Below the pieces are notes generated by a model that searched no databases, was not told where the DNA came from, and worked only from the letters and a program-made list of their open reading frames with translations. Positions 34,050-45,148 of a stretch of 64,000 nucleotides of DNA are shown in pieces. Numbering within the stretch: the stretch's first letter is position 1; each line of letters begins with the position of its first letter. Both the position numbers and the translations under genes were made by a program. The DNA comes from Microstegium vimineum (lineage: Eukaryota; Streptophyta; Magnoliopsida; Poales; Poaceae), in NCBI GenBank assembly GCA_022036555.1, contig CM039133.1, forward strand, positions 43,910,718-43,974,717. The letters run 5' to 3'.

Positions 34050-35917
34050 ATTTGGAAATCTCGTGTACAGACATGCTAAGGGTGAAAAGATTGGACTTTG
34101 AAGCAAAATATTTGGGCCTCCCCACCCCTCATGGAAGGATCCAGCGAGGACTGTTTCAACCCCTTGAGGAGCGTTTTCAAAAGACGATGGTGGCGTGGAA
34201 GGAAAATTTTCTGTTAGCTGCAGGGAAGAAGTATTGACCAGATCGGTTGCCCAGGATTTACCTATCTATGTTATGAATGTTTTGAAACTACCCCTTACTT
34301 TGTGTGATGAGCTCATGAAGCAAATACGTGCTTTCTGGTGGGGTGCTGAAAATGGGAGAAGGAAGATGCAATGGGTCCCATGGGAGAAAATGTTAATGCC
34401 AAAGGGATTTGGAGGTATTGGGTTCAGGGATCTCATACTTGTTAACCAAGCGTTGCTCGCCCTGCAAGCATGGAGACTACTAGCTTATCCTGACAGCCTT
34501 TGTGCTAGAGTTTTTAAAGCAAAATATTTTCCTGACGGCAAGCTACTAGATTCTGTTCCTGCGGGAGAAGCATCCCAAACGTGGAGTGCAATTGAGTACG
34601 GAATGGAATTGTTAAAGCTTGGTGTCATCAAGAGAATAGGTGATGGTACATCCACTCAAATTTAGCGCGACAATTGGCTCTCGAGAGGTCACGGCCTAAA
34701 AACCAATTGGTCCAAGACGAGCGTGCAGACTGCGTCGGGTGCACCACCTAATTGACAATGGTATGGGATGAAACAGCAGTGCACAGGTACTTTTTTCTTT
34801 GTGAAGCTTCAAAAAATTTAAGATCAAGCTGTTGTCGTCTAGTAATTCTGATTTCGTTGCTTAGCATTTATGAGAAAAAAATTATTGTTCTACGTTCGAA
34901 GTGCATACAGGCTGGCTTTCTGGTATCAGTATGGTGTCGGTCAGATTGGTAGCAGCTCATGTTCAGATCAGGGTAGGGCAGTATGGAAGAAGGTATGGAG
35001 TATTAAAGTCCCATTTAAGGTTAATGTTTTTATCTAGAAGATTTAATTTGTCAACAATGGTTTGCCTACTCGTGTCAATAAGAAGCACCGTCATCTTGAG
35101 CAGCATGATATATGTCAGCTATGTGGATCTCAGGCTGAAGATGCCTACCATATGTGGCCATAAGTTGCCCCCATGCTTCTACTCTTTAGGCAGCAATTAG
35201 AGATCATTGCTCTTTGCCTTCTGAGCAGGATATTGTTTGGTATGGAACGACAGAGTGGGTGCTATAGATTGCTTTCAACTATTCCATGGAGGTATTGGCC
35301 AGCTTCTTTATGCTTCTCTAGCATACTTGGAACATGTACGGAATAAAATTATACATGAAAGGAGCTTCATCTTGTATTGGGAGCTTTGTCATCTTTTTGA
35401 ATCGTTACATGCTCTCACTATTCACTATCCGGCAACAGGGAGACCCTCTAGATAACAAATGCAAACACAGTCTGCTACCGAGTATGAGTAAAACAAAGGG
35501 CCCCACAGTAGGTCAGGTTAAGAAGAGATGGAGTCCTCCACCCCTGGAAACTTTCAAAATCAATGTTGATGGTAACTTCAATCTGCAGACAGACAAAGCT
35601 ACGTTTGGAGTGGTAATTAGAGATTGGGCTGGAGACTTGAAACTAACCGCTTGGCATGTCATTTTTCATTGTAGGAATGCTGAGGAAGCTGAAGCATGTG
35701 CTTGTCTAGAAGGTGTTCATATGGCGCATAAATGGCCGGAGATCCCGATGATCTTGGAATCAGATTGTTATTTGGTGATCACTAAACATAAAGAGAACAC
35801 TCGTGATTGATCGTTGAAGAGGCGCGCGAGGTTGGGGGTCAGTTGAGTAGTATTGAATTTTCTCAGATTAGTAGAGTCCAGAATAATTTGGTGCAGTTTG
35901 CTATTAGGCCTAAGTAG
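34050..35917 (+). mobile_element. 5'-truncated L1-type LINE (family B) with C-terminal RNase H
   Basis: Broken frames encode the end of the reverse transcriptase and downstream domains: FEAKYLGLPTPHGRIQRGLF, PIYVMNVLKLPLTLCDELMK, IRAFWWGAENGRRKMQWVPW, then KGFGGIGFRDLILVNQALLA. These are followed by a zf-RVT-like zinc-binding region (NNGLPTRVNKKHRH, CQLCGSQAEDAYHMW) and a plant-type RNase H domain (FKINVDGNFN, GVVIRDWAGDL, EEAEACACLEGV, LESDCYLVI). The final frame ends at a TAG at 35915-35917. Stops and frameshifts make it inactive. It differs from the LINE family at 12.3 and 40 kb. No A-tail or target duplication was identified. Confidence 0.75.
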
Positions 35918-35931
35918 TGTCAGGTGTTTTT

Positions 35932-36277
35932 CTACCACTGAACCACACGCTCATTCCTCGTCCTCCAGCTCCTGGCTCCACTCGTTCCTGTTGTCGGCTG
36001 TTGTTCTTGTTCCTCAACTGCTATGAGCGACGGTGCTAGAGGTGCAGTTTGGGACTGAGCTGTTGTCGGGTCTAGAAAGCAACGTGCTATGAGCGACGGT
36101 GCTAGAGGTGCAGTTTGGGACTGGGTTGTGCTTTCTAGACCCGACAACAACCCAGTTCCAAACTGCACCTCTAGCACCGTCGCTCATAGCAGTTGAGGAA
36201 CAAGAACAATAGCCGGCAACAGGAACGAGTGGAGCCAGGAGCTGGAGGACAAGGAATGAGCGAGTGGTTTAGTGGTA
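35932..36277. repeat. Near-perfect inverted repeat: arms of about 147 bp, loop of about 49 bp
   Basis: The left arm (35932-36080) and right arm (36130-36277) are reverse complements with only a handful of mismatches, from TACCACTGAACCACACGC on the left to GTGGTTTAGTGGTA on the right. The loop (36081-36129) is a third, direct copy of the inner part of the arm (GCTATGAGCGACGGTGCTAG). A transcript would fold into a long hairpin. It lies right after the LINE stop codon. It could be a fold-back MITE or a hairpin siRNA or young miRNA-like locus. Open frames inside are a by-product of the repeat. Confidence 0.9.
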
Positions 36278-36412
36278 GGCCTGTCCCGTGGGATGTTGCC
36301 CACCACTTTTACACGCACACGTGCGTTCGGTGGTACTTTGCATTTTTCGCGCATTGGAGGTGCTATGGAGTCTCTCAATCACTTTTTTGCCTATGTACAG
36401 ACGTGCACGCAT

Positions 36413-36563
36413 GTGTGTGCGTGTAGTATGAGTGTGAAGCGTATGAATTGTGTGCGTCCAAGTTGTACCCGATAAAAAAAGGAGCTATGTGTGTGCGTGT
36501 AGTATGAGTGTGAAGAGTATGAATTGTGTACGTCCAAGTTATACCCGATAAAAAAAGGAGCTA
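36413..36563 (+). repeat. Tandem duplication, two copies of about 74 bp
   Basis: GTGTGTGCGTGTAGTATGAG, then GTGTGAAG(C/A)GTATGAATTG and ACCCGATAAAAAAAGGAGC, occurs twice in succession with only three or four differences, so it is recent. Confidence 0.8.
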
Positions 36564-37297
36564 GACACCACGAGATGCCCTCGCTCAGTTCCCACGCACA
36601 CCTTCAGATGCCGGGCACCATCTTCATCACCATAGTAGTATTTATGGGTCCGGTGATGGGCAGTCTCATAAAAACGAGATTCAGCTCGGAGTCTTTCAAA
36701 TGCTGAGCTGAGCGAAAACTATATATGAACTGAGCTGACCCGGCTTTTGCAGCCTCAAACTAAGCATATTTTATTTATTGAAAAAAGACTTTTACTATTT
36801 ATCTATTGATTTTTTTTACTTCATCCATAGATTTATATACATTTGACTGTGCTTTCGGGACGATGTGTAATTAAAATCTGAGAAATTTGACCATATAAAA
36901 TCTGTTTACGGATAATTAATAAACACTAAAAATAACAGGCGACAGTAATACACCGTTGGTACGCACACACCTGACAGCTCGCAACAACGCATGGCTGCAA
37001 ATGCACAAGATACCGAAAAATGGAAACCAACAACCTAACGTCGTCTTAACCAGATCGACGCAAGTCACGAAAGGAAATTAAACACAACAAGTAGATACCT
37101 GAAACAATCGAAGCCCAAGCTAGACGTACTACTTGGGCTAGCTACATAGGTAGATGCATCTTGAATTCAGCCAGCTAATTTATTCTTTGGGCTATCGTCC
37201 CTGCAGCCAACAAACCACACAGGACACGCACGTACGTGCAGACGTTCGTTGGAGACGAGACGATAGCGATGGGGCAAGCAGCAGGAAGCTAGAGAGG

Positions 37298-37575
37298 CTA
37301 AGGTTGGCACGAACAGAAGAAGGGCGGGAAGTCCGGAATGAATCTGCAGCCAGGTGGGCAGCGGTGGTAGTAGTCGTCGTCGTCGTCGCCGCCAAGTCTT
37401 CAGCATCGGCAGGGAGCACCAGCAGGGAGGCCGGTTTGCCGGGCACCTCGCGCCCCTCCTCCGCAAGCAGCCTCCGAGGCTGCGGCGACGCACCACTAGC
37501 CATTAGCTGGCCCATGGTCAGCACCACCAGCAGCATGACGACGGCGGCCGTCTTGGCAGTAGCAGCGGACGCCAT
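37298..37575 (-). pseudogene. Decayed copy of the small secreted peptide gene
   Basis: The start MASAATAKTAAVVMLLVV and the PQPRRLL motif are conserved with the intact paralog at 45149-45439. After LPADA the two genes differ by an indel of net 13 bp, which shifts the frame. The conserved C-terminus (CPPGCRFIPDFPPFFCSCQP) is still present but in the other frame, ending at a TAG at 37298-37300. The shifted frame instead runs on to 37192, giving an unrelated tail. The TATA-like box upstream of the intact paralog is also absent here: where that copy has GGGCTATTTATC, this one has GAGGTATCAAC. Two separate lesions suggest loss of function, although a transcript with an altered tail cannot be excluded. 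Confidence 0.75.
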
Positions 37576-38084
37576 GCTGTCGTCGCTGATCGAACTGGAA
37601 ACCCGATGAGTACTTGTGAGATCGATCAGGTCTGATGATGAGTGGCGTGGAGGATGCCTTGAGGTATCAACTAGGCGTGGATAAGCATGCATGTCAAGCG
37701 TCAAGTCAGACAAACATATTTGCCAGGGCTCGTCTCCTCAGGGGCTCTTTAGAGAATCAAAACGGTTCTGATTCCTCTGTTTTTTTAATGAAAAATGATT
37801 CCTCCAGTAAAATATTTGGTAGGGTTTTAGGGAGGAGCCCTGCCAAACAGAACCCCTAGATCTTATTTAGATGTAGCTCAATTCACATATGTTAAAGTGG
37901 ATCAAGATAAAATTTAATTCACTCTATCATAATACACGTGAATTGATAGAATCCGACTATGCAAAGTCAAAAGCGAGACCTCGATGCTGGTTTTTTATAT
38001 ACAGTGTGCATGAGTTACTAGGCGCAATATGGGCGGAATCCGACAATGGAAAGTCAAAAGCAAGACCTCGAAGCTGGTTTTTTA

Positions 38085-38320
38085 TATACTCCCTCAGTAT
38101 ATTTAAAAATCGTTTAGAACAGCAACACTGTTTTCTAAATACAACTTTGACCTCTTAATTTTAGAAAATATTTATGCAATAATGATATACGTATATGTTT
38201 ATGAAAGTATTTTTAAGACAAATCTATTTATATAATTTTCACATTTACAATCTCAACAACTTAAAAATTATTGATGATTTTTATTCTCAATGTTTGACCC
38301 AAAACTTATCTAAAACGACT
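38085..38320. mobile_element. Stowaway-like MITE, decayed
   Basis: TACTCCCTCAGTATATTTAA and AATCGTTTAGAACAGC on the left pair loosely with ACTTATCTAAAACGACTTCTA on the right. The interior is AT-rich. The right terminus is eroded, so the boundary is approximate. Confidence 0.5.
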
Positions 38321-38324
38321 TCTA

Positions 38325-38500
38325 AGGCCAGTCTCAATGGAGTTTTATCCAAGTTTTATGGGCATTAAATATGCTGACGTGACATTGTATTAACGAAGAG
38401 AGAGATGATGAGAGTTTCATATGGGACTAGAGACTACACTGTTTCCAAAATTTAGTTGTATTAGAAACTATGATATGAAACTCGCATTGAGGATGATCTA
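38325..38500. mobile_element. MITE of the CCAGTCTCAATGGAG type
   Basis: GGCCAGTCTCAATGGAGTTT on the left is mirrored by GAAACTCGCATTGAGGATG on the right. The interior has GAGAGATGATGAGAGTTTCA. A decayed relative lies at 11600-11735. The superfamily (PIF/Harbinger or hAT) is uncertain. Confidence 0.6.
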
Positions 38501-38861
38501 AGTCGGATATGTTGAAGTACAGTGGACACGAGCTAGGCGCTGCGGTTTATTAATGTGTCCGCCAGCTACCGGCCATCCCAGAGGTTGGACTTTCCCGGAT
38601 TCCGGTGTTGCCAGCCACCGGGCATCGCAAAGGTTAGACTTTCCATTGTTGCTGTCAGCTTGTGTGATGGCCTAGGCCCAGCTCAAGAGACGGTTGCAGA
38701 GTTGCAATATGTGATCACCGTTCGAGCCCAAAACTCCTTGCTCCTTCACACGGTGATCACAATAAGAGAGGAAGACTAATAATACAGTCGGCCTATTTTC
38801 TTTCTCTCCTCTTATCTCTTCTTCATCTCAGTATACAACCTACTTATAATTTATCATACTT

Positions 38862-39066
38862 AGAGCACTAACAATGTAGATTCTACCATAGAGTCTAAAC
38901 CTATTTATTATCTCGAATATTATGAACTTGGAGTCTAAATAAGACTTGAAGTCTTATTTTCTTACCATCTCTCTTCAATAAATATGTTGCCACATCAGCA
39001 AAATACCATAAATAAGTGGTAATAAATAGTTTTGTACTCTATGATGAGTCTTGCACTGTGAGTGCC
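38862..39066. mobile_element. MITE, about 205 bp
   Basis: AGAGCACTAACAATGTAGAT and ACCATAGAGT on the left pair with ACTCTATGATGAGTCTTGCA and CTGTGAGTGCCC on the right. It also includes a short fold around CTTGAAGTCTTA. No coding capacity. Confidence 0.5.
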
Positions 39067-40019
39067 CTTATGTGACTCTGCTTTTTCTAACTGGTCCTTG
39101 CATCATCCGTGGATACACCACAATTGGTCTTTTCTCTCGTTGTAGCTTATTGGGCATATATTTTCTTTTCTTATTAACTCCAAAGTCACCCATCCACCAC
39201 CCATTCGTCACGCGCTCAACTACCCCCTCTATGCTGCGTTCTCCATTGGCACCCGCCCGCCGTCGGCCGGCCACGCGTTCGCCCACTATGTGCTCGCGTA
39301 CCTCGAATCTTGTGGGGACGAGGCAGATATGTGGTGGCAGCTTCATGGTTCCGCAGTGTGGTGCCCTAATTACGAGCTATCACATATAGGAAAAATAAAT
39401 AAAGAAATCTTACTATTACTAAATTGGAGGCCCCAATAGAAGCTCTACGTTAATTCTCACTAGATGCATAAGAAAAAATAAATGTTAGAAATTCTCACAT
39501 TAATCAGAAACATCCGACCATCAAAGTGAAAGTCTATAGCCACTTATGACCGTTGGATCTATTTTGTTCTCTAAAAAATTACCCACCTTTGCCATTATAA
39601 ATTAAAAAAAGGTAAATATAAAAAAAGCAATCCAACGGAATGGTATACATTCATGGTTAATTAAATATTGGGTTCTAAGAAAATCCATCCAACCGAATGG
39701 TATATGTCCATGGTTAACTATTAATGTATTATAATAACCAAAATTATTCTTCTGGACAAAAGCGTTAATAATTCATCCAAGTAATTGGTACTCCATGCAG
39801 TTAATATATTAACATTGGACAATCGGTATTGGATCCAACAAAAAAAATACACATCTACCGGACTTCCTATATATTTTGTGAGCCACGTATGTACTCATCT
39901 AGCAAGCCGATATTTTCAAGGATCATATTTTCGTCATCCAACAACTAAAGGTACGATTGTGTACGGATTTGCCTTTATTATTTGTTTTGTCAACCACCTG
40001 CAAATAAGAATCCATCTAA

Positions 40020-41625
40020 TCACCATAGGAATCCATTTACCCTCAAAGCTTTGCTCAACTCTTTTGCTGAATCTACCGGTCTGAAAGTTAACTTCAAGAA
40101 ATCTTTTCCGGTGCCCATCAATATTTCCCCGGAAAAAGCCAAGCACCTAACAGATACTTTCGGCTGTCTGGTTGGGGGCCTCCCTTTCACTTACCTTGGG
40201 CTTCCACTGGGAATCACAAAACCAAATGTGGAAAGCTTCCTCCCTATGGGTAAGCTGCAAATGGTAAATTTAGTGCTCTCCTCCTTACCAACCTTCTTTA
40301 CACCTTCCTCCTTCCGGTGTCAGTTAGAGATCAAGTTGACAAATTCAGAAAAGGCTGCCTTTGGAGAGGATCTGATGATAATAGTAGAATAAATGCTAAG
40401 GCTGCTTGGAATATAGTAACAAGACCAAAGGAGGACGGCGGTCTAGGCGTCCTTGATCTGAAATCCCATAACTAGGCACTTTTACTGAAACATATTCATA
40501 AATTCTTTAACAAGTCTGATATCCCCTGGGTGCATCTTGTTTGGGAAAAATATTACTCCAATGACAGGCTTCCAAGTAACATAAGAAAGGGCTCCTTCTG
40601 GTGGAGAGACATTCTTAAATTGTTGGATAAGTTCAAAGGTTTTGCGGCGGTTAATGTCTCTGATGGAGCTACTTGTCTGCTTTGGGATGATTGTTGGCTC
40701 GGTCAGCCTCTCAAACTCTCTCTTCCTGAGTTGTACTCTTTGCAAAAAAGCCAAATATCTCACTCAAAAAGGCTATCACCTCAAATCCGGTCTCGGCTAT
40801 CTTCAACTTGCCTCTCTCTGTGGAAGCCTATGGGCAGTTTGGTCAGTTTCAAGCCTCAGTGAACTCCCTTGTTGCTTCGGATCAACAGGCATCGGCTTCT
40901 AAAGACTGCTGGCACTATATTTGGGGTAACTCTTCGTTCTCTTCGAAAAAGGTCTACCTCCATCTTATTGGATCTAAGGATGTCGATCCCATTTTCAAGC
41001 AAATTTGGAAATCCTCCTGTGAGCCCAAGCATAAGATCTTCTTTTGGCTCATCTGTAATGACAGACTAAGCACCCGTAATATCATGAGAAGAAAGCATTG
41101 GCACCTTCCTTCTTATGACTATGTTCTTTGTGACCTGGGCATTGAGGAAACTGTTGATCACCTTTTCCTAGAATGCGAAACTGCCAAGCTCTGCTGGGGA
41201 CTCAGTGGGTTAACAGTGGCAAGTGCTCCGAATCGTTTCAGTCGCTTTCAAAGTTTCAAAGAACAACTGGGAACAACCTTCTCCTTAGAAGTCATTATCT
41301 TAATGTGTTGGAGCATCTGGTCCTTAAGAAATGACAAAATTTTCCGAAATATTCCAGTTTGCAGCCTTCAGGGTTTGGAATTTTTCATTCAGAATTTCAA
41401 GCAGCTCTTATGGAGGGCTAAGAAAAAATATTTTCCGGCTATCCAATCATGGTTAGAGCATACTGTGTAATTTGGTTTATCTTTTCTCTCTCTTTTCTTG
41501 TTTCCTGAACTAACTTGGAAGCCCTCTTTCCTTGTTGTCAGTTCAGTGCTGTAATTAAACTTGTTTCCCTATTATTATTCATCTTTCAGTAGAGGTCCCC
41601 CGCGGCCTCTCCTGTTCTCTCAAAA
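40020..41625 (+). mobile_element. 5'-truncated L1-type LINE (family A) nested in the Helitron
   Basis: Frames encode the last part of a LINE ORF2: LKALLNSFAESTGLKVNFKK, GGLPFTYLGLPLG, PKEDGGLGVLDLKSHN, IRKGSFWWRDILKLLDKFKG, WDDCWLGQPLKLSLPELYSL, then the zf-RVT domain KIFFWLICNDRLSTRNIMRR, HLFLECETAKLCW and MCWSIWSLRNDKIFRNIP. The final frame (40808-41470) is open for 220 codons. The 3' end is GTTCTCTCAAAAAAAAA (about 41615-41629), the same as the copy at 12283-13489. There are several frameshifts upstream. The 5' edge and target duplication were not resolved. Confidence 0.8.
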
Positions 41626-42897
41626 AAAAACTGTTCATCCTCCTGTTGTTTCCACATCATCAAACACCAAAGATTATTGTTTTCATCATTCATCAACCGA
41701 AGGTACGTCCATCTTGCCGAATCCATTTATGATTCTAATCTATATCTTGCAATCTACATGAAAAAGGTAAATTAATGACATCATTATTTTGTTTTCAGCT
41801 TACAAGGCTAATATATTGCTTCTATCATTCACCAACCAAAGGTATGACCATCGTGTTGAATCCATTATTTATGATCTAATCTGTCTCCGTCGATCTACCA
41901 GAAAAAAGGTAAGTTAATCGCACCTTTGCTATTTTAAATTAGAAAAAAGAGAAATATATATTTTCATTTCAAGGAAAAAATATTTTGACAAAATCCATCC
42001 AACCGATTCCATGCAGTTAGTATATTATCGGATCCAATCTATCAGCGCCAACAAAAAAAATTATCACATATGCCGAACTACATTAAATATCTCTTTTTCC
42101 CAGGGAAAAAAGTTCTGATAAAATCCATCCAACAGAGTAGTATAAACGTCCATGATTAATATAAAAAATAACGGATGCAATCTATCTATGCTAGCAAACA
42201 TGGAGTTAATATATTATTGGGTCCAATCTATCAACGACAACCAAAAACACATGCACACCTGCCGGACTATTACCTTTATATATTTTGTGAGCCACATACT
42301 AACAGCTAGCCAAATATTTCCACCAATACTGTTGCCAAGGTACTACTGTATCGATCTGCTCATGAAAAGGAATTATGGAAAATCTAAGCACGAGTCACTA
42401 GAATATGCGATGCAATCTTGGTCGGTAGCGGCGAACAATTCAGTCTTGATAAGATTCTTATTGATCATCAGGGATAATGTTTTTTCATCATGTTTATAAT
42501 AGTATTTGATTACTTCTGGTTTATATGCTAATGATAATAAAACTTAGGTACCAAAATACATGGAGTTATCAATAAGGCATATATAGAAAAAAATCAGACC
42601 ACTAATCAAGGGAGGTAAAGTTTATATAATTTTAAATGTCAAAGTCATGGAAGGTGCACACAAATCGACTAGTGGAGAATGATAAGGTACTCAAACTTCT
42701 TGCCCGCAACTAATATAAAGAAGATCAAAGATATACAAGGCATTCTAAAGTGTAGTTTCCTGTTCTTCAGTATAAACGTGCTTTTAATAGAGTAAACATG
42801 GACATATACCTCTCAGGTAAAGTACCGCTAACAACATATTTTACATATTTCCTCTATTTTAAAACCTATTTGATAAGAACTCATATTTATGTATCAT

Positions 42898-43400
42898 AGA
42901 TATCATAGGAGTTGCTGCACATATTGGAACGATAGAAGAAACTAGAACATACTTTGGAGTGACAAAAAATTTATGATACTGTGCACCTGATCGAGTAGTT
43001 TCTTTACAGGTTTAAATACATGCTATTGTAGGAAACCTAATGAAATCATTAATTGAATATATTTCCTTATGTTTTTGTTCAACTTAAATTATATTATTTT
43101 TCTATGTTTTGGCACATCTTAAATTACATTATTTTTCAATTCAAAATTTATAGTGGACAAGAAGTAAAGGTTCTATTTTGGGGGGCCAAAGTTGAACAAA
43201 TCGAAGAGAGTGCAAAATCTCATGTCATTGCAATAAATATATACAACTGTGAAAAGTTTGACAGTAAGTTTTCATTTAATATCTTTAGCCATTGAACAAA
43301 CCTATGAGAAAAATAAATAATTGTAATTTTGCAGGATATTCTCTGTCGCCAATAAATGCAACACAAGTTTTTGTAGATTTATGAATTCCTAAAACTATGA
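42898..43400 (+). pseudogene. Replication protein A (RPA70-like) remnant of the Helitron
   Basis: Separated pieces read DIIGVAAHIGTIEETRTYFG, then VTKNL and a stop; later GQEVKVLFWGAKVEQIEES and SHVIAINIYNCEKFDS before a gta donor; then, after TTGCAG, GYSLSPINATQVFVDL and a stop. This order (D(I/V)IGV...EE.R, K.....WG, GYSLS....T......L) is that of the plant RPA1 single-stranded-DNA-binding OB folds often carried by Helitrons. Stops show it is not functional. Exact exon limits are approximate. Confidence 0.65.
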
Positions 43401-43620
43401 ATGCACGTAACAGGTTAATAAAATTTAAATAGCAGTATTTCTATTTTATATTTGTAGCTTACACTCTAACATGATAAAATTTCATAGAAAAAAATCCCAA
43501 CTGTGGAATCAAAATTATCTAAACATATAACAAACATTATTTTGTATTGATGAAGTATCACAAAGTTAGCATATATGGAAAAATCTAACCTGTGCGGGAG
43601 CACGAGTTGATGGACTAGTG

Positions 43621-44119
43621 TTTAAGAAATAAGGATGAGTTTGTTTAGGAAATATAGAGGGTTTGCTTGGAAAGTAGAAGTCGAGATCTACCTGCAAATA
43701 GGGGGGTAGTCGAAATCATCCCAATTTTTTATCACAGGTTTCAAATATGATATCATGAGTACTTGATAAATTTTATAATTTTTGGTGTCCATTTGCTATT
43801 TATAGAATTTTCAAACAATTCTGACATACGTTTGAGATCATGTTTTGTTAACAAGGTGTTAGATTTTTGTTTTACTTTCCTGGATATGAACTCAAATTGG
43901 ACTCAATAATATGGATATAATTTTTTCATTCAACTTTTTCCATTATTCGAATAACTTGCGGTTCAAATTTGACTTATGCCGAAAAATTCACTTAAATGAA
44001 ATAAACAAACTAAATATAGCAAATACATCGAGAAATGTGTCATACTTAAACACGTAGTTCCAGGTACTGTTGGAGGATAGTAGAAAAAGTTTAGAGGTAA
44101 GAAGGAAAATGAAAAAAAA
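43621..44119. other. No recognisable gene
   Basis: AT-rich sequence between the Helitron end and the CACTA-type repeat cluster; no domain or terminal repeat seen. Confidence 0.4.
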
Positions 44120-44520
44120 AGGTTTACCGAGTGTCAGAGGAAACACTCGGCACTGAGGGTGATTTGCCCAGTGTCAGTGTCTAGACACCCAGCAAAGAGT
44201 GTGGTTTCCCGAGTGTCTAACGGTGACACTCGGCAAACGGCTGACGACGTTGGCTCCTGACGGCGTTTGCCGAGAGCTGGCTATGCCGAATGCCCAACAC
44301 TCGGCAAAGAAACTGTTCGCCAAGTGTAAAACTTTGTCGAGTATCGTGCAATCGGCACACAGAATTGTTACCGAGTGTGGACCTTTGCCGAATGCCCGAC
44401 ACTTGACAAAGATCTAGTTTGCCGAGTGCCAAGGGTACACTCGCCAAACTAGGTGTTTGCCGAGTGTCCAATATTAAACACTCTGCAAATCTCCTAGCAC
44501 TCGGCAAAGAGGCTGTCTCC
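44120..44520. repeat. TTTGCCGAGTGT repeat cluster (CACTA-type subterminal repeats)
   Basis: At least ten copies of TTGCCGAGTG(T/C) or its inverse (A)CACTCGGCAAA lie within 400 bp in mixed orientation. Such arrays occur at the ends of a grass DNA-transposon family, which I take to be CACTA. No CACTA terminus was found next to it, so it is a fragment. Open frames across it are artefacts of the repeats. Confidence 0.6.
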
Positions 44521-45148
44521 TCGTAACAAAAAAAAAAAATATCTTCATTTTTGTCGGTTCAGTAATATTTCTGTTAGTTACCACGCACTGACAATTCGTA
44601 TTTTTGTGTTGGTGGAGGCCATACCAATACGGAAATCCAGTTTCCAATAGTAGTATTTATGGGCCCATCATCGACAGTCTCATAAAAAAGAGATTCAGCT
44701 CGGAGTCTTTGAAATGCTGAGCTGAGCGAAAACTATGAACTGAGCTGAGCCGCGGCTTTTGCAGCCTCAAAGGAAGCATCTTTTATTTATTGAAAAAAAA
44801 CTTTTACTATTTATCTATTGATATTTTTTTACGAAATCATTCAGATTTCTGTACTCTTGACTGTGTTTTAGGATTTATGCTATAACCGTTGTTTTAATGG
44901 GTGTGTAATTAGAATCTGACAGATTATATTTGACCACCCTAAAATCTGTCGACGAATATCTCTGGACACTTAAAAACAAAACAGACGATATAGTAACAGT
45001 ACAGTTGGTACGCACAAACCACCACCTGGTAGCAGGCAACCACGCATGGCTGCAAATGCACAACATACTGAATAATGGAAAACCCCAACAACGTAACGTC
45101 GTCTTAACCAGACAAACCACACAGGGCAGGAAGAGAGGCTAATCAAGT

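Larger units (their letters stand above)
36630..38770 (-). repeat. Segmental duplication, copy 1 (partner at 44640-45930)
   Basis: Blocks shared in order with 44640-45930 include AGATTCAGCTCGGAGTCTTT, AAATGCTGAGCTGAGCGAAA, CATGGCTGCAAATGCACAA, the secreted-peptide gene, GGCGTGGATAAGCATGCATG and AGAGGTTGGACTTTCCCG. The copies are about 8 kb apart in the same orientation. This copy carries extra insertions (MITEs) in its right half. Confidence 0.8.
39408..43620 (+). mobile_element. Helitron, 4.2 kb, with both termini
   Basis: The 5' end is TCTTACTATTACTAAATTGG after an A (39407), a common grass Helitron start. The 3' end has a hairpin (GTGC-GGGA-GCAC, 43594-43605, extended by weaker pairs), a short spacer and CTAG (43617-43620), followed by T. 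Insertion between A and T is the Helitron rule. The interior holds degenerate tandem blocks (repeated ATCCATCCAACCGA near 39690, 41990 and 42120, and TCATTCA(T/C)CAACC(G/A)AAGG near 41690 and 41820), a decayed replication protein A gene near the 3' end and a nested LINE. No Rep/helicase gene was seen, so it is non-autonomous. Confidence 0.65.

Noticed and set aside
35932..36177. An 81-codon frame with a repeated QSQTAPLAPSLIA segment as a protein gene
   Set aside because: The repeat in the protein simply reflects the inverted and direct repeats of the hairpin DNA; there is no start context or homology.
44199..44507. Frames of 72 and 96 codons in the TTTGCCGAGTGT cluster
   Set aside because: They are repeat artefacts; the translated repeats have no counterpart in known proteins that I can recognise.
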